Assembly (NCBI RefSeq): GCF_000758585.1
Contig: NZ_CP009281.1
Location: 1,178,001-1,242,000 of the forward strand
Reading direction: 5' to 3'
Length of the DNA stretch: 64,000 bases
Origin: Paenibacillus sp. FSL R5-0345
GTDB taxonomy: Bacteria > Bacillota > Bacilli > Paenibacillales > Paenibacillaceae
Under the pieces are notes generated by a model. The model worked only from the letters and a program-made list of their open reading frames with translations. It was not told where the DNA came from and did not search any database. This document shows positions 44,541 to 53,495 of the stretch, one piece after another; position 1 is the first letter of the stretch, and the number at the start of each line of letters is the position of its first letter. Both the position numbers and the translations under genes were made by a program.

Positions 44541-44892
44541 GGCTGCTGATTTATTCAGAAAAAAGCTTGCAGAAGTCTGAGTGGAGGTCAGGCTAACTAG
44601 CCAGACTAGAAAGCTTGAGTAGCACAGACTACCTAGCGAGCTTACCTAGCATTTAGTTGCAGAATCTGCAATTAAATGCTGTTCCATCTTTCAAAGCGAA
44701 CTTTAGTTGTATGAACTACACTTATTTGCTCAGCAGAGCTCTTTTTACGATTAATAGTTGTATAGAGTGCAATTAAGAGACTTTTCTAGCTCGCTAGGAT
44801 TGATTCTTGCCCGTGAGGGCTTTTTTTATTTTATTGTATGGAGGAGTTTAGATAGAACACGAGAAATTATAAAGATAGAAGGAGGGAAACGA
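44541..44892. repeat. phased palindrome cluster B
   Basis: A 352-base gene-free stretch. Three palindromic units TTGCA/TGCAA, TTGTA/TACAC and TTGTA/TGCAA have centres at 44664, 44714 and 44765 (spacings 50 and 51). Upstream lies a separate perfect dyad GTCAGGCTA-AC-TAGCCAGAC at 44587-44606. A short stem GCCC-gtga-GGGC followed by seven T residues at 44809-44827 could be a weak terminator. No gene is seen. Confidence 0.65.
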
Positions 44893-45459
44893 ATGGCTAC
44901 TTATATTTATATGGTTAGGCATGGAGAATCACCCAAGCTGCCCGGAGGAACTGAGAGAACACGTGGATTAACAGCGAAGGGGGAGGAGGATGCCCGCAAG
45001 ATAACGGAGAAGTTACGTCCCGAAGGAATTCAAGTTTTCTATTCAAGTCCATATCTTCGGGCGATACATACGATTTCTGGATTGGCGCAGGAGGTAGGTG
45101 CAGAGATTCAGGATGTTGAAGACCTCCGAGAAATCCATTTTTCAGACGGAAATAAGATCATGCCTGACCAGGAGTTATACCCATTACTGACAACAATGTT
45201 TGCTGATCCGGATTTTGTTCCGGTTGGTGGGGAATCCATTCATACGTGTCAGAAGCGATCCGTTAGCGTGTTGCAAGGAATACTGAATAAACACCGTGGT
45301 CAAAAGGTTGCGATTGGCACTCACGGTGCAGTCATGACACTAATGATGAATTATTTTGACGCCAAATATGATCTGAATTTTCTGCTTCAAACCACTAAGC
45401 CGGATATTTATAAAATGGAGTTCGCTGGCGGAACGTTAATGGGTGTGGAGAGGTTATGA
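44893..45459 (+). CDS. histidine phosphatase family protein
   Basis: A 188-residue phosphoglycerate-mutase-like phosphatase. The catalytic MVRHGES is at residues 7-13, FYSSPYLRAIHT supplies the second arginine, and IGTHGAVMTLMM holds the second catalytic histidine. ATG at 44893 follows GAAGGAGGG by 6 bases and is preferred to an upstream TTG 45 codons earlier. Substrate unknown; a terminator follows. Confidence 0.92.
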   Translation: MATYIYMVRHGESPKLPGGTERTRGLTAKGEEDARKITEKLRPEGIQVFYSSPYLRAIHTISGLAQEVGAEIQDVEDLREIHFSDGNKIMPDQELYPLLTTMFADPDFVPVGGESIHTCQKRSVSVLQGILNKHRGQKVAIGTHGAVMTLMMNYFDAKYDLNFLLQTTKPDIYKMEFAGGTLMGVERL

Positions 45460-45491
45460 ACTCCCAAATTGGGATAAAACTGTGATTATTC

Positions 45492-45538
45492 AAAAGGATG
45501 GCCTGGCATTAGCAGTTAGCTAGGGGCCATCCTTTTTT
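45492..45538. terminator. bidirectional terminator
   Basis: AAAAGGATGGCC...GGCCATCCTTTTTT with an inner imperfect stem, between the convergent histidine phosphatase and TatD genes. Confidence 0.9.
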
Positions 45539-45542
45539 CTAT

Positions 45543-46325
45543 CTACAAGCTATAAAATCGCCTAGTATTCGCAATCAGTATTTCTTCCGCTTGGCCAGGG
45601 GTGTAGCCATGGAGCGCTCCCCAAGCGGCGGCGACGTCTTGAATCATAGATGGATGAGTGATTTTTCCCGCAAAGGGTCCTTCAAACGGCCAAGGGCCAT
45701 CGGTTTCCGCCATGACAAGCTGAGGAGGGTAGCGGCGGGCAAGCTCCTGAATCTCCGGCTCGTATAGGATATCAGGGGTGAAAGAGATATAGCAGCCGTT
45801 GTTGATCATGCGGACAATGGCTTCTTCGGGTCCCTTAAACCAGTGGAAGTGGACACGCTTTATACCATGCTTCTCTAGTAGATCGCAGGCAATCAGCGCA
45901 TCCTCATAAACAGCGTGCAAGACCACTGGTTTATCTATACGGGCTGCAAGCCCGAGTAACTGATCAAGAAGCTGAATATAAGGCTCCATATCAAAGGCTT
46001 CGCCGCGCTCCAGTGCCTCAGCACGCGAATAATAAGGCAGTCCGATTTCACCCACAGCGATGAAATCCTCCCGATCTTGACGCTCAATCCATTCCAGTAG
46101 ATTGCATAACTCAGTTTCCTGCGGTAGTGGTTGCTCCGGATGAAAGCCATAAGCGGGGTGTACCATTCCGGGATAGGTAGCGGCAAGCTTTTGGGTACGG
46201 AAGCAAGAGTCTAAATTCATAGAGACAGCAATCAAGGCTTCGATCCCTAAGGTAGGCAACTCACTTAACATTTGTTCTGAAACCTCAGGCTCATATTGCT
46301 CTAAATGGATATGGGCATCAATCAT
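45543..46325 (-). CDS. TatD-family metal-dependent hydrolase
   Basis: A 260-residue TIM-barrel amidohydrolase. It has the metal motif DAHIHLE at the start, GEIGLPYY, VVLHAVYEDAL, RVHFHWFKG and the final MAETDGPW, as in TatD-type deoxyribonucleases. The gene overlaps the preceding lipoprotein gene by 4 bases (ATGA). TatD members act as DNases or on small substrates; the actual substrate is not known. Confidence 0.9.
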   Translation of the reverse strand: MIDAHIHLEQYEPEVSEQMLSELPTLGIEALIAVSMNLDSCFRTQKLAATYPGMVHPAYGFHPEQPLPQETELCNLLEWIERQDREDFIAVGEIGLPYYSRAEALERGEAFDMEPYIQLLDQLLGLAARIDKPVVLHAVYEDALIACDLLEKHGIKRVHFHWFKGPEEAIVRMINNGCYISFTPDILYEPEIQELARRYPPQLVMAETDGPWPFEGPFAGKITHPSMIQDVAAAWGALHGYTPGQAEEILIANTRRFYSL

Positions 46326-47455
46326 AGCTGCTTACCCACTACATAAGAGGCGTACTCCTCATGAGGCTCAAAGCGAATGGATTCAGGTTCCATTCCAGTC
46401 TTTCCCGTTTTGTAGTCAAAGGTTAGTGTGCCAATGCTCTCCAGAAATCCAATATAAACATTGGTTTCAGCCTTCAGCCTGCCTTCTTCCACCATGTAGT
46501 AAGTAACAGCACCAATACCTGCTTTTTCGCCAAGATTGTCATCCTCTCCACGATCTGGATACCGCATAGTAACCATAGATGGATTTGAACCTTTAACCTG
46601 AATTTGTATGAGGGCATCGCCTTTTTCATTGGAAATTTTTGAAGTAACCAATGTGGAGACCGCTTCATCTGCGGAAGGTATATTCATTTCTTTCCACTGG
46701 TTTGGCTTAATCACGTGAAGCTCTTGCATAGACATGCCCGTTCCTGTACCGAGCCACAGTATGACAACAACCTCTTCCTGCCCATCCTGATCTATATCGG
46801 CATAATGAATCTCAGGAGTGTAACCTAGCAATCTTGGTGCTTCCCAATTAAACGTATGTTTATTACCGTTCACCTCTACAACAAATCCCTCGTAGATATC
46901 GCCATTTTTAAGGGCAGTATACAGCTTAACTTGGTCATTTTCTGTAGCAATAGCGAGAGGTTCGCTGGGGGTTCTTACGGTAGTACTAACATCTCCAGAT
47001 GTAATTGATATTTCAGTTTGCGAGGCATTCAGTTGCACTTCTGCTCCGGAGAGGCTGCTTAATGCGTCAGCAGGAATATATAAATTGCCGTTTCGTAGAA
47101 TCGCAGGTCCCCCCAGCGTATTTTGATATCCGTCACCTTGCATATATTCATTGCCCGGCTTCAGTACATAACTACTGCTTCCGTCAGAGATGGTTAAGGT
47201 TTTCGTAACACTATCCCATCGTTGTTCAGAAGAATAGTACTCCATGAGTACTTTTGCAGGTACATAGGCCTTATCACCTGAGAAAAAAGGTGGGAGAGAT
47301 GGAAGAACGGTTTCTCCATCAACGATTAGCTTCAGTGGTGCTTCAGTTGTTTGTGTTTGGTTAATTGCTATTGATGTATCCATATCTATAGATGCCGATG
47401 TTCCACATCCGGCTAAAAAGAGCGTGCTAGCTCCGATTACGATGATTTTATTCAT
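46322..47455 (-). CDS. lipoprotein with stalk domain and FG-GAP-like C-terminal domain
   Basis: A 377-residue surface lipoprotein: signal ending FLAGC, then a copper-amine-oxidase-N-type stalk domain at about residues 45-150 (KLIVDGETVLPSLPPFFSGDKAYVPAKVLMEYY, RNGNLYIPADALSSL). A beta-propeller-like segment IHYADIDQDGQEEVVVILWLGTG follows, and the rest is beta-rich. No enzymatic motif is seen. The stop overlaps the TatD start by 4 bases, so the two are co-transcribed. Confidence 0.85.
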   Translation of the reverse strand: MNKIIVIGASTLFLAGCGTSASIDMDTSIAINQTQTTEAPLKLIVDGETVLPSLPPFFSGDKAYVPAKVLMEYYSSEQRWDSVTKTLTISDGSSSYVLKPGNEYMQGDGYQNTLGGPAILRNGNLYIPADALSSLSGAEVQLNASQTEISITSGDVSTTVRTPSEPLAIATENDQVKLYTALKNGDIYEGFVVEVNGNKHTFNWEAPRLLGYTPEIHYADIDQDGQEEVVVILWLGTGTGMSMQELHVIKPNQWKEMNIPSADEAVSTLVTSKISNEKGDALIQIQVKGSNPSMVTMRYPDRGEDDNLGEKAGIGAVTYYMVEEGRLKAETNVYIGFLESIGTLTFDYKTGKTGMEPESIRFEPHEEYASYVVGKQL

Positions 47456-47558
47456 AATTACCTCCGAGGATTAAGTCCAGTCCTCTTAAGTATAGATTAA
47501 ATCAGCGCGTAGTAGGTCACTTTCTGTAAACAAAGCAGAGACAAGCTTGTTACGTTTG

Positions 47559-48206
47559 CTAATTATTTAAAAACTCGGTCCGATCAACTTGTGATTTCGG
47601 GTCTACTGTTAGACTTTTGCTATAGCGGATCTCCCCGATAGAACAACCCGGACCGATGATGATATCTTCCCCGCAGACGAGATCGGCTGTTGTTCGGTAT
47701 AACGTGATGCTAGTTCCTTCAATCGTTTCGCAAGTAAGCTTCCGGAAGTAGGGGATTAGCGCATTCATTAGTTTCAAAGAAGGCTTAATAGTAATTGTTC
47801 CGCTTGATTTCATGACCTCAATTGTGCTTCTGTTTCCTAAACGTAGCTCAATCGATGAGCCAGCAGTTAATCTATGGATCTTCACAGCACCTTCGGCATA
47901 AAAGGTTTCGACTGCAACATTTTGTGCTGCGGAGAAGTATCCTGACGATTGCAGTCTATTGGCTTGGAGTTGTTGTACACGGAGTCCTCCCAGATTTATA
48001 ACCTGCTCGGCCCTGCAATGACCTCCAATCGAACAATCACCAGATACTTTTAGCTTCACGGTAGTTACATTCTTCTGAGCACTTAAATGTCCAACAACAT
48101 CGACAGTATCCGCACGAATATCCTCTTGGAGGATTAATGAACCTCTCACCTTCAGCGGTGGACCGATCATTTCATTACGTTCAAAAGTATCACTAGCATG
48201 GGGCAT
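47559..48206 (-). CDS. bactofilin-like beta-helical protein
   Basis: A 215-residue cytoplasmic protein rich in short beta-strand repeats (LILQEDIRADTVDVVGHL, VSGDCSIGGHCRAEQVINL, LQSSGYFSAAQNVAVETFYAEGAVK). The pattern matches bactofilins and the B. subtilis YhbE/YhbF type of polymer-forming proteins, but clear sequence identity is not asserted. It lies downstream of a MarR-family gene on the same strand, with a MarR-type palindrome directly upstream at 48231-48253. Function may be scaffold-like. Confidence 0.65.
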   Translation of the reverse strand: MPHASDTFERNEMIGPPLKVRGSLILQEDIRADTVDVVGHLSAQKNVTTVKLKVSGDCSIGGHCRAEQVINLGGLRVQQLQANRLQSSGYFSAAQNVAVETFYAEGAVKIHRLTAGSSIELRLGNRSTIEVMKSSGTITIKPSLKLMNALIPYFRKLTCETIEGTSITLYRTTADLVCGEDIIIGPGCSIGEIRYSKSLTVDPKSQVDRTEFLNN

Positions 48207-48230
48207 TTTATAGGGAGCCGCCTTTCAAAT

Positions 48231-48253
48231 TATATTTTAATGATTAAAATATA
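48231..48253. promoter_or_regulatory. 23-bp palindrome, MarR-type operator
   Basis: A perfect dyad with half-site TATATTTTAAT centred on G48242. It lies between the marR-like gene and the bactofilin-like gene, about 25 bases before the latter's start, in a plausible promoter region. Confidence 0.65.
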
Positions 48254-48301
48254 TATCCATTATAATATATAGTCAATATAACATTTCGGAGTTATAAGCA
48301 T

Positions 48302-48336
48302 AAAAAAACTGCCGTCAGTTTCCTGACAGGCAGTTA
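48302..48336 (-). terminator. terminator of the marR-like gene
   Basis: On the minus strand AACTGCCTGTCAG-gaaa-CTGACGGCAGTT is followed by seven T residues, just past the regulator's stop. Confidence 0.88.
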
Positions 48337-48344
48337 TATAAACA

Positions 48345-48770
48345 TTAGTTCATCATTTTATCCATTAACTCATTGATTTGTTCTAAGGTTCCTGAGATTT
48401 TATCCAACTCCGAGGTAGGAAAGGCTTCGAAGATATGGAGAATCCGCTGATGTCCTTGTTCTGTAAGGACTATGTTGACGACTCTGCGATCTTCCTTCGT
48501 CCGCACACGTTCGATAAGACCGGCATCTTCCAGCTTATCACACATCGAGGAAGCGGCTCCCGGTGTAATAATAAATCGTTCGGAGATGTCAGTAATGTTC
48601 AAGCTTCCAATAAGTCTGAGCTGGAACAGCAGTAGGATCTGATTGTGAGTCAGTGTCTCCTGCTTGGTGATCATATCAATGAAGAACTGGGATTTCTGCT
48701 GCACATTTGCCATAGATTCCATAACCTTATGGATAGCGTATTGTTTATCTTGCTCTGTGCTCATAGCCAC
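48345..48770 (-). CDS. MarR-family transcriptional regulator
   Basis: A 141-residue winged-helix regulator: LNITDISERFIITPGAASSMCDKLEDAGLIERVRTKEDRRVVNIVLTEQGH contains the recognition helix and EDRR wing. A TTTAG-N3-CTAAA dyad sits upstream at 48783-48795. The downstream bactofilin-like gene is separated by the terminator and a palindromic operator, so it is probably a regulated neighbour rather than a co-transcript. Confidence 0.92.
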   Translation of the reverse strand: MAMSTEQDKQYAIHKVMESMANVQQKSQFFIDMITKQETLTHNQILLLFQLRLIGSLNITDISERFIITPGAASSMCDKLEDAGLIERVRTKEDRRVVNIVLTEQGHQRILHIFEAFPTSELDKISGTLEQINELMDKMMN

Positions 48771-48918
48771 GCTCCAATTTACTTTAGTTTCTAAAATATA
48801 TAGAAGCTATAATAAGCTTGTCAAGTTGAGGAGTCGAGTTGACGCTCAAAATAAATCGAACGATATCTCTTTTTTTTACCAATATATATTGTAAGACCGA
48901 AGGAGGGGGTTGAAAGGG

Positions 48919-49506
48919 ATGAAACATCCAAATGAAAATTCTAAGCTCATTACGCTTGCGCAAGCCGGCAGTCGTGAAGCGTTCAGTGAGTTATATGATG
49001 CAACGATCCGGGATGTATATCAGACCGTTCATTTCCTCGTTCGTGAATCATCTGATGTGGATGATATTGTTCAAGAAATTTATTTGCAGATGCACCGGTC
49101 TCTTGAACGCTTCGACATGGAACGCCCCTTTAGACCCTGGCTTATGGGATTGGTCATGAGACAAATTTATGCCTATCGGAGGAAGAGATGGACGCATCTT
49201 CGAATCCTGAAAAAGGCAGAGCATGCTGATTTGATCATGGAACACGAATTTACGAATGATGTTGTGGACAGATTATCCAACCAAGCCCTGCTAGCAAGTG
49301 TAGAGTGTCTTCCATTTAAGCTGAAACAGGTGATCATTCTGCATTATTTAAACGAATTTTCCCAAGAAGAAAGTGCCTTGATACTAGGTATTCCTCTCGG
49401 AACCGTGAAATCTCGTATTCATGCTGCACTGCACAAGCTTCGCCAGAAGCCAGCGAACCATATTCTTTTTAAGGGAAAGGTGGTGGACCTGGATGAATTT
49501 CAATGA
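48919..49506 (+). CDS. ECF RNA polymerase sigma factor
   Basis: A 195-residue sigma factor. Region 2 is at about residues 25-80 (TVHFLVRESSDVDDIVQEIYLQMHRSLERFDMERPFRPWLMGLV) and region 4 near the C-terminus (LLASVECLPFKLKQVIILHYLNEFSQEESALILGIPLGTVKSRIHAALHKLR). ATG 48919 is preferred over TTG 48910 for spacing to AGGAGGGGG. The downstream gene overlaps by 14 bases and encodes its likely anti-sigma partner. This is the second ECF system in the window and is not closely similar to the first. Confidence 0.9.
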   Translation: MKHPNENSKLITLAQAGSREAFSELYDATIRDVYQTVHFLVRESSDVDDIVQEIYLQMHRSLERFDMERPFRPWLMGLVMRQIYAYRRKRWTHLRILKKAEHADLIMEHEFTNDVVDRLSNQALLASVECLPFKLKQVIILHYLNEFSQEESALILGIPLGTVKSRIHAALHKLRQKPANHILFKGKVVDLDEFQ

Positions 49507-50251
49507 AGAGCTACGGACAGCTCTGCAGGAAGAGGCTAGAAATTGTACAGCCCCACCGGAACTGAAGGAGCAAATACTAAATAGGACTGCACCCAAACAA
49601 GGGGGAAGACGAATGAAAAAATGGCTTGTAGCAAGTATTTTGGCGGCAGCATTATTAATTCCTACTGGAGCTTATGCCGGATATAATTATTTGGCGGACA
49701 CCCTATATGGCTCACAGATAACCGCTGCTACGATTGGAGTAACCCAGCAACAATACGATAGGCTTGAAGCGAAGCTGCAGAACGCGAAGCAAACCTTTAA
49801 CGAAGAGGAATTCACAAAGCTGATGTCCTTACTGAAAGAATTGGGAGCTTATAATCTGCAAATGGCTGATGCTGAAGGCGTCTTTCACCTAGAACAATTA
49901 AGTGCGCAGGAGAAGAAGGCTTACAAGAAATTACAGATGGAGCTTGAACCTTATTTTGAACAAATGAATGAAGCCAAAACATCAAAGAAATCAGTGAAAT
50001 CCGTTGATCGTGATACTTTCTGGAATAGCTTGCTTGAAAAAGCTGAACAGAGGCTTACAAATAAGGAGTTTGAGGAAACTAAACGATTAATAATTGAGTT
50101 ACAAAGCTATGATACCAAGGTATTTGATTCAGATGGTAGTGTTCATATGGAACGGCTTTCAAATGAGGAGATACAAAACCAAGAGAAGTTAATGGAAGCG
50201 CTAGACCCTTACATTAAAAAGCTAGATTTGATGATTAAACCCAGCTCATAG
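49493..50251 (+). CDS. membrane anti-sigma factor candidate (DUF3600-like)
   Basis: A 252-residue protein: a short cytoplasmic part (residues 1-42) with LRTALQEEARNCTAPPELKEQIL, one membrane span (WLVASILAAALLIPTGAYA, about 43-61), then an extracellular helical region containing two copies of a similar segment (DRLEAKLQNAKQTFNEEEFTKLMSLLKELGAYN and LEKAEQRLTNKEFEETKRLIIELQSYD). Overlap with the sigma gene and topology support an anti-sigma role; the DUF3600 name is from memory. ATG 49493 is chosen inside the sigma gene end. Confidence 0.78.
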   Translation: MNFNEELRTALQEEARNCTAPPELKEQILNRTAPKQGGRRMKKWLVASILAAALLIPTGAYAGYNYLADTLYGSQITAATIGVTQQQYDRLEAKLQNAKQTFNEEEFTKLMSLLKELGAYNLQMADAEGVFHLEQLSAQEKKAYKKLQMELEPYFEQMNEAKTSKKSVKSVDRDTFWNSLLEKAEQRLTNKEFEETKRLIIELQSYDTKVFDSDGSVHMERLSNEEIQNQEKLMEALDPYIKKLDLMIKPSS

Positions 50252-50300
50252 TTGAATTTATATGCATGTATTGAATAACAATAGATAGAATTATCATAGG

Positions 50301-50349
50301 AAAAACCATCGGAAAAGGTCTATTACACCTTGCATTCTGATGGTTTTTG
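50301..50349 (+). terminator. terminator after the sigma/anti-sigma pair
   Basis: AAAAACCATC...GATGGTTTTT with an inner AGGT/ACCT pairing, then GCTTTTT. Confidence 0.85.
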
Positions 50350-50508
50350 CTTTTTACTAATCTATAGTCTATACATTACTCACCGAATAATTGTATATTG
50401 AAGAGCGATAGGAAAAAAGTATTTGACCACTGGAATAATTAGACATATATTTATTAAAATACTATTAATTTATATCTGTATTATGTTGGGCGAAAGGTGG
50501 CTTTGATC

Positions 50509-51906
50509 ATGAAGCGGATGACCATTCGTGCAGAACTGGCGGACTATCTCAAGAAGCATGGGACTACGATCAATCAGTTCTCAGAGGTGTCTAAGGTAAA
50601 TTCAGGCACGATCAGTAATATCATTAATGGGAATCGTCCAATAGCCATGCAACAATTAGATCGAATTACAGAAGGTATGGGATTAGAAGAAGGCAGCTAC
50701 TATGATTTATATGTGGATGAGTGTTTTGTACATTCCAATCCGAATTGGAGACGCCTTCGGCCATTTCTATATCGCTGTGCAGAGCTGGATAAGCTGGATT
50801 GTATTGCACGGGTAGTTGGGATCATGATGGACAGCTTATCTTATACGCCTTCGTTATTTGATACTGCGGAAGATTTTTTTGCGCAAGGGAAATATGAAGC
50901 AGCAGCGATGTTATATCAGAGTGTGGCTGAGAGTGAGAAGTATCAGCATTCAGAGCGTTTGGCTCTTTGCCAATACAGACTGTTCACAATCGCTTTGGGT
51001 GAGGATCAGGATGCTAATTTGCGAGCAGCGGTGCAATTTGAAGGATTTGTTAACCGGCTTGATGAGGTGGACCAGCTCGATGCGCTGAAAGATTTGGCGA
51101 ATACATATAGCGCTTTGCGACATTGGGACAAGGTAAAGGCAATAGCTAAGGAAATGGGGAATAAAGCAACGATTCAATATCATTCCAAATACGAACGTGC
51201 CAGAAAAAGCAAGCTTCAAAAGGAACCCGAAATACCACTATTCTCGTATATTCAATACTCTTACATGTTACGTTCAGTAGTTTATAGAGAGCTTGGCAAT
51301 TATGATAGAGCATTACATTATGTTAACTTATATATGGATATGAGCTGGATTCGTGAAGACACGGAAGAAGCTTTGCAGCATATCAATCAATGCATGGAGT
51401 GGGCGCGGGCTAATATTTACTTGCTGCGAATTTTAAAAGGGGATGTAACGGTGCTGCCGGAATATGTGGCATACATTGAACAAAGAGAGGAAGAAATTCT
51501 TTCAGGTCTGTTCAAAATCCTTCAAGCAGCTAATTACTATCAATTTAATGTGGATGATATTCTTCTGCGGTTTAAACAAAAAAAATCAGAATGTAGAGAT
51601 CATCGCCTAGAAAATAGATCCTATAATCAACAAATCCTCGAAGATAGATATACCAACTTGATGGCTGAGATCGCTTCTTACTACATAAAAAGAAATGAAT
51701 ATGAGATTAGTATAAAGTATATAATGATAAGTTTGGAATGTTCAGTAAAGATAAATAGCGAATCATGTATTATAAAATGTGTTGGGATGTTCGAACAGCT
51801 AAGACACATAGCATCCATCGAAACGCAAAAAGAATATCAAAACCTAATTAGTAAGGTGCAGCGAATCAACGAAAAGAAAAATGGCTTTGTATCTAATATT
51901 TCTTGA
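50509..51906 (+). CDS. XRE-type regulator with TPR-like C-terminal domain
   Basis: A 465-residue regulator. Residues about 5-60 form an XRE helix-turn-helix (AELADYLKKHGTTINQFSEVSKVNSGTISNIINGNRPIAMQQLDRI). The remainder is helical with TPR-like repeats (YEAAAMLYQSVAESEKYQHSERLALC, YDRALHYVNLYMDMSW, YEISIKYIMISLECS), the architecture of RRNPP peptide-sensing regulators. No pheromone-sized gene is visible beside it. It is followed 87 bases downstream by a Spo0E-like phosphatase gene. ATG 50509 with AAAGGTGG 8 bases upstream is preferred over GTG 50497. Confidence 0.85.
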   Translation: MKRMTIRAELADYLKKHGTTINQFSEVSKVNSGTISNIINGNRPIAMQQLDRITEGMGLEEGSYYDLYVDECFVHSNPNWRRLRPFLYRCAELDKLDCIARVVGIMMDSLSYTPSLFDTAEDFFAQGKYEAAAMLYQSVAESEKYQHSERLALCQYRLFTIALGEDQDANLRAAVQFEGFVNRLDEVDQLDALKDLANTYSALRHWDKVKAIAKEMGNKATIQYHSKYERARKSKLQKEPEIPLFSYIQYSYMLRSVVYRELGNYDRALHYVNLYMDMSWIREDTEEALQHINQCMEWARANIYLLRILKGDVTVLPEYVAYIEQREEEILSGLFKILQAANYYQFNVDDILLRFKQKKSECRDHRLENRSYNQQILEDRYTNLMAEIASYYIKRNEYEISIKYIMISLECSVKINSESCIIKCVGMFEQLRHIASIETQKEYQNLISKVQRINEKKNGFVSNIS

Positions 51907-51993
51907 TCCTAAATCTTTATAGTACTGCACTCTATTGTAAAATTTGGAATTTGACATATGCCTCTAATATATTACTTTGAGGAGGTTGTGTTA

Positions 51994-52167
51994 ATGAATA
52001 AGCCAGAAATTATCCAAAAAAGAATAGAGGGTGCTAGAGCCAAACTTTATTTAATGGAAAGGCAACACGGAGGATTGTTACATCCCAATGTGATCAGACA
52101 GTCCATGAGGTTGGATGAATTAATTAATGAGTACAATAAAGCCGTACATAACGATAACGAGAGTTGA
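51994..52167 (+). CDS. Spo0E-like aspartyl-phosphate phosphatase
   Basis: A 57-residue helical protein with the Spo0E signature: IEGARAKLYLMERQHG in helix 1 and SMRLDELINEYN in helix 2 (the SxxLD core). This family dephosphorylates Spo0A~P and delays sporulation. GAGGAGG lies 8 bases before the ATG. It is encoded right after the XRE-TPR regulator, which could control its expression. A terminator hairpin follows at 52250. Confidence 0.88.
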   Translation: MNKPEIIQKRIEGARAKLYLMERQHGGLLHPNVIRQSMRLDELINEYNKAVHNDNES

Positions 52168-52249
52168 AACAAGAAATTGATCCTATAATTTTCGCTCTAT
52201 TCAATAGATAAGACTTACATAATGTTATTGCATTTCTGTATAAAACATA

Positions 52250-52278
52250 AAGCCAGCGCTTTGCGTGGGCTTTTTTTG
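52250..52278 (+). terminator. terminator after the Spo0E-like gene
   Basis: AAAGCC-agcGCtttGCgt-GGGCTTT hairpin followed by TTTTT. The rest of 52168-52401 shows no feature apart from the AAGGGG ribosome site before the next gene. Confidence 0.78.
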
Positions 52279-52401
52279 TTTGTATGTTCCTAAAAAATAA
52301 ATCTAACTCCCAGCTTGTCATGCCCGTCTGCATATTGCGGCCAAGTCCCTCATAGACATGTACTAATCAATGCATTCAAAACAGGTTAAGGGGATGATGT
52401 C

Positions 52402-53487
52402 ATGCGCCGGACAATATGGGTACTCGCGATCATTATGAGCGTGGCCCTGGTGATGACGGGGTGCGGGAAGAAGGATGCCGCTTCCGTGGTCAAGGATTTG
52501 AACAATGTGGCCGACAAGTTGGAGAGTAAGCAGGGAACGTACCAAGCTTCAGGCATTATGACCCTATTCACCGGCGAGCAGCCGCAGGAGTATAAGGTAG
52601 AGGTATGGTACAAGAACCCTTCTTATTACCGGATCAGCTTGGCGAATGTACAGAAGGATATTACGCAGATCGTGCTTCGTAATGATGAGGGAGTGTTCGT
52701 ACTTACACCAAGTATGAATAAGAGCTTCCGCTTCCAGAGTGATTGGCCGGACAATCAAGGTCAGGTTTATTTGTATCAGACACTAGTTCGGGGCATCGTC
52801 TCTGATAACAATCGTCAATTTGTGGAAGATGGAGATAACTATGTGTTTGAGGTAGCTGCGAATTATCAAAGCAATGCTCTTGTGCGGCAGAAGATTTGGT
52901 TGGATAAAAAGACTTATGAGCCTAAACAGGTTCAAGTCTCTGATTCTGAAGCTAAGGTAGTTGTGGATGTGAAGTTTGACACCTTTAAATTCGATACAGA
53001 TTTCACAAAGGATTCCTTTGATATGCAAAAGAATATGACCACAGGTGCTGCTTCAGAAAGCACAGTAGCTGAGGTTGACGAAAATGGAAATCCAGTAGTA
53101 GTTCCGGAAGGTCAGGAGCAAGAGGGGCAACCAGTCGCTGCTGAGCTTGGTGACTTTGGGATCATCGAACCGGGATATGTTCCGGCAGGCGTTGAGTTGA
53201 AGGACTCCCATAAAATGGAGGGGAACAAAGATCATGCCGTTCTCATCCGGTATGATGGGGTTTATCAATACACCATCATGGAAGCCCGTCCATTGGACCG
53301 TGCAGTAGCGTTGGCTCCTGGAACACTGATAGATCTTGGTTTTACCGCAGGACTTCTTAGTGGTGATGAGCAGCAGACGTTGACATGGATGTCTGAGGGT
53401 ATAGAGTACAGAATTACAAGTGCTAATCTTCCTGTTAACGAAATGATGCAAATTGCCGCTTCTATGGAGGCACAATCGGGTAAATAA
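52402..53487 (+). CDS. LolA-like lipoprotein, YdcC-type
   Basis: A 361-residue lipoprotein with signal ending ALVMTGC. The LolA/outer-membrane-lipoprotein-sorting-like domain is at about residues 40-215 (KLESKQGTYQASGIMTLFTG, YKVEVWYKNPSYYRISL, VRQKIWLDKKTYEPKQV), followed by an acidic linker and a C-terminal DUF4367-like domain (YQYTIMEARP, WMSEGIEYRITSANL). It precedes alr and the MazEF pair, the order seen for the sporulation-related ydcC gene of B. subtilis. A strong terminator separates it from alr. Confidence 0.9.
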   Translation: MRRTIWVLAIIMSVALVMTGCGKKDAASVVKDLNNVADKLESKQGTYQASGIMTLFTGEQPQEYKVEVWYKNPSYYRISLANVQKDITQIVLRNDEGVFVLTPSMNKSFRFQSDWPDNQGQVYLYQTLVRGIVSDNNRQFVEDGDNYVFEVAANYQSNALVRQKIWLDKKTYEPKQVQVSDSEAKVVVDVKFDTFKFDTDFTKDSFDMQKNMTTGAASESTVAEVDENGNPVVVPEGQEQEGQPVAAELGDFGIIEPGYVPAGVELKDSHKMEGNKDHAVLIRYDGVYQYTIMEARPLDRAVALAPGTLIDLGFTAGLLSGDEQQTLTWMSEGIEYRITSANLPVNEMMQIAASMEAQSGK

Positions 53488-53495
53488 TATAAAGT

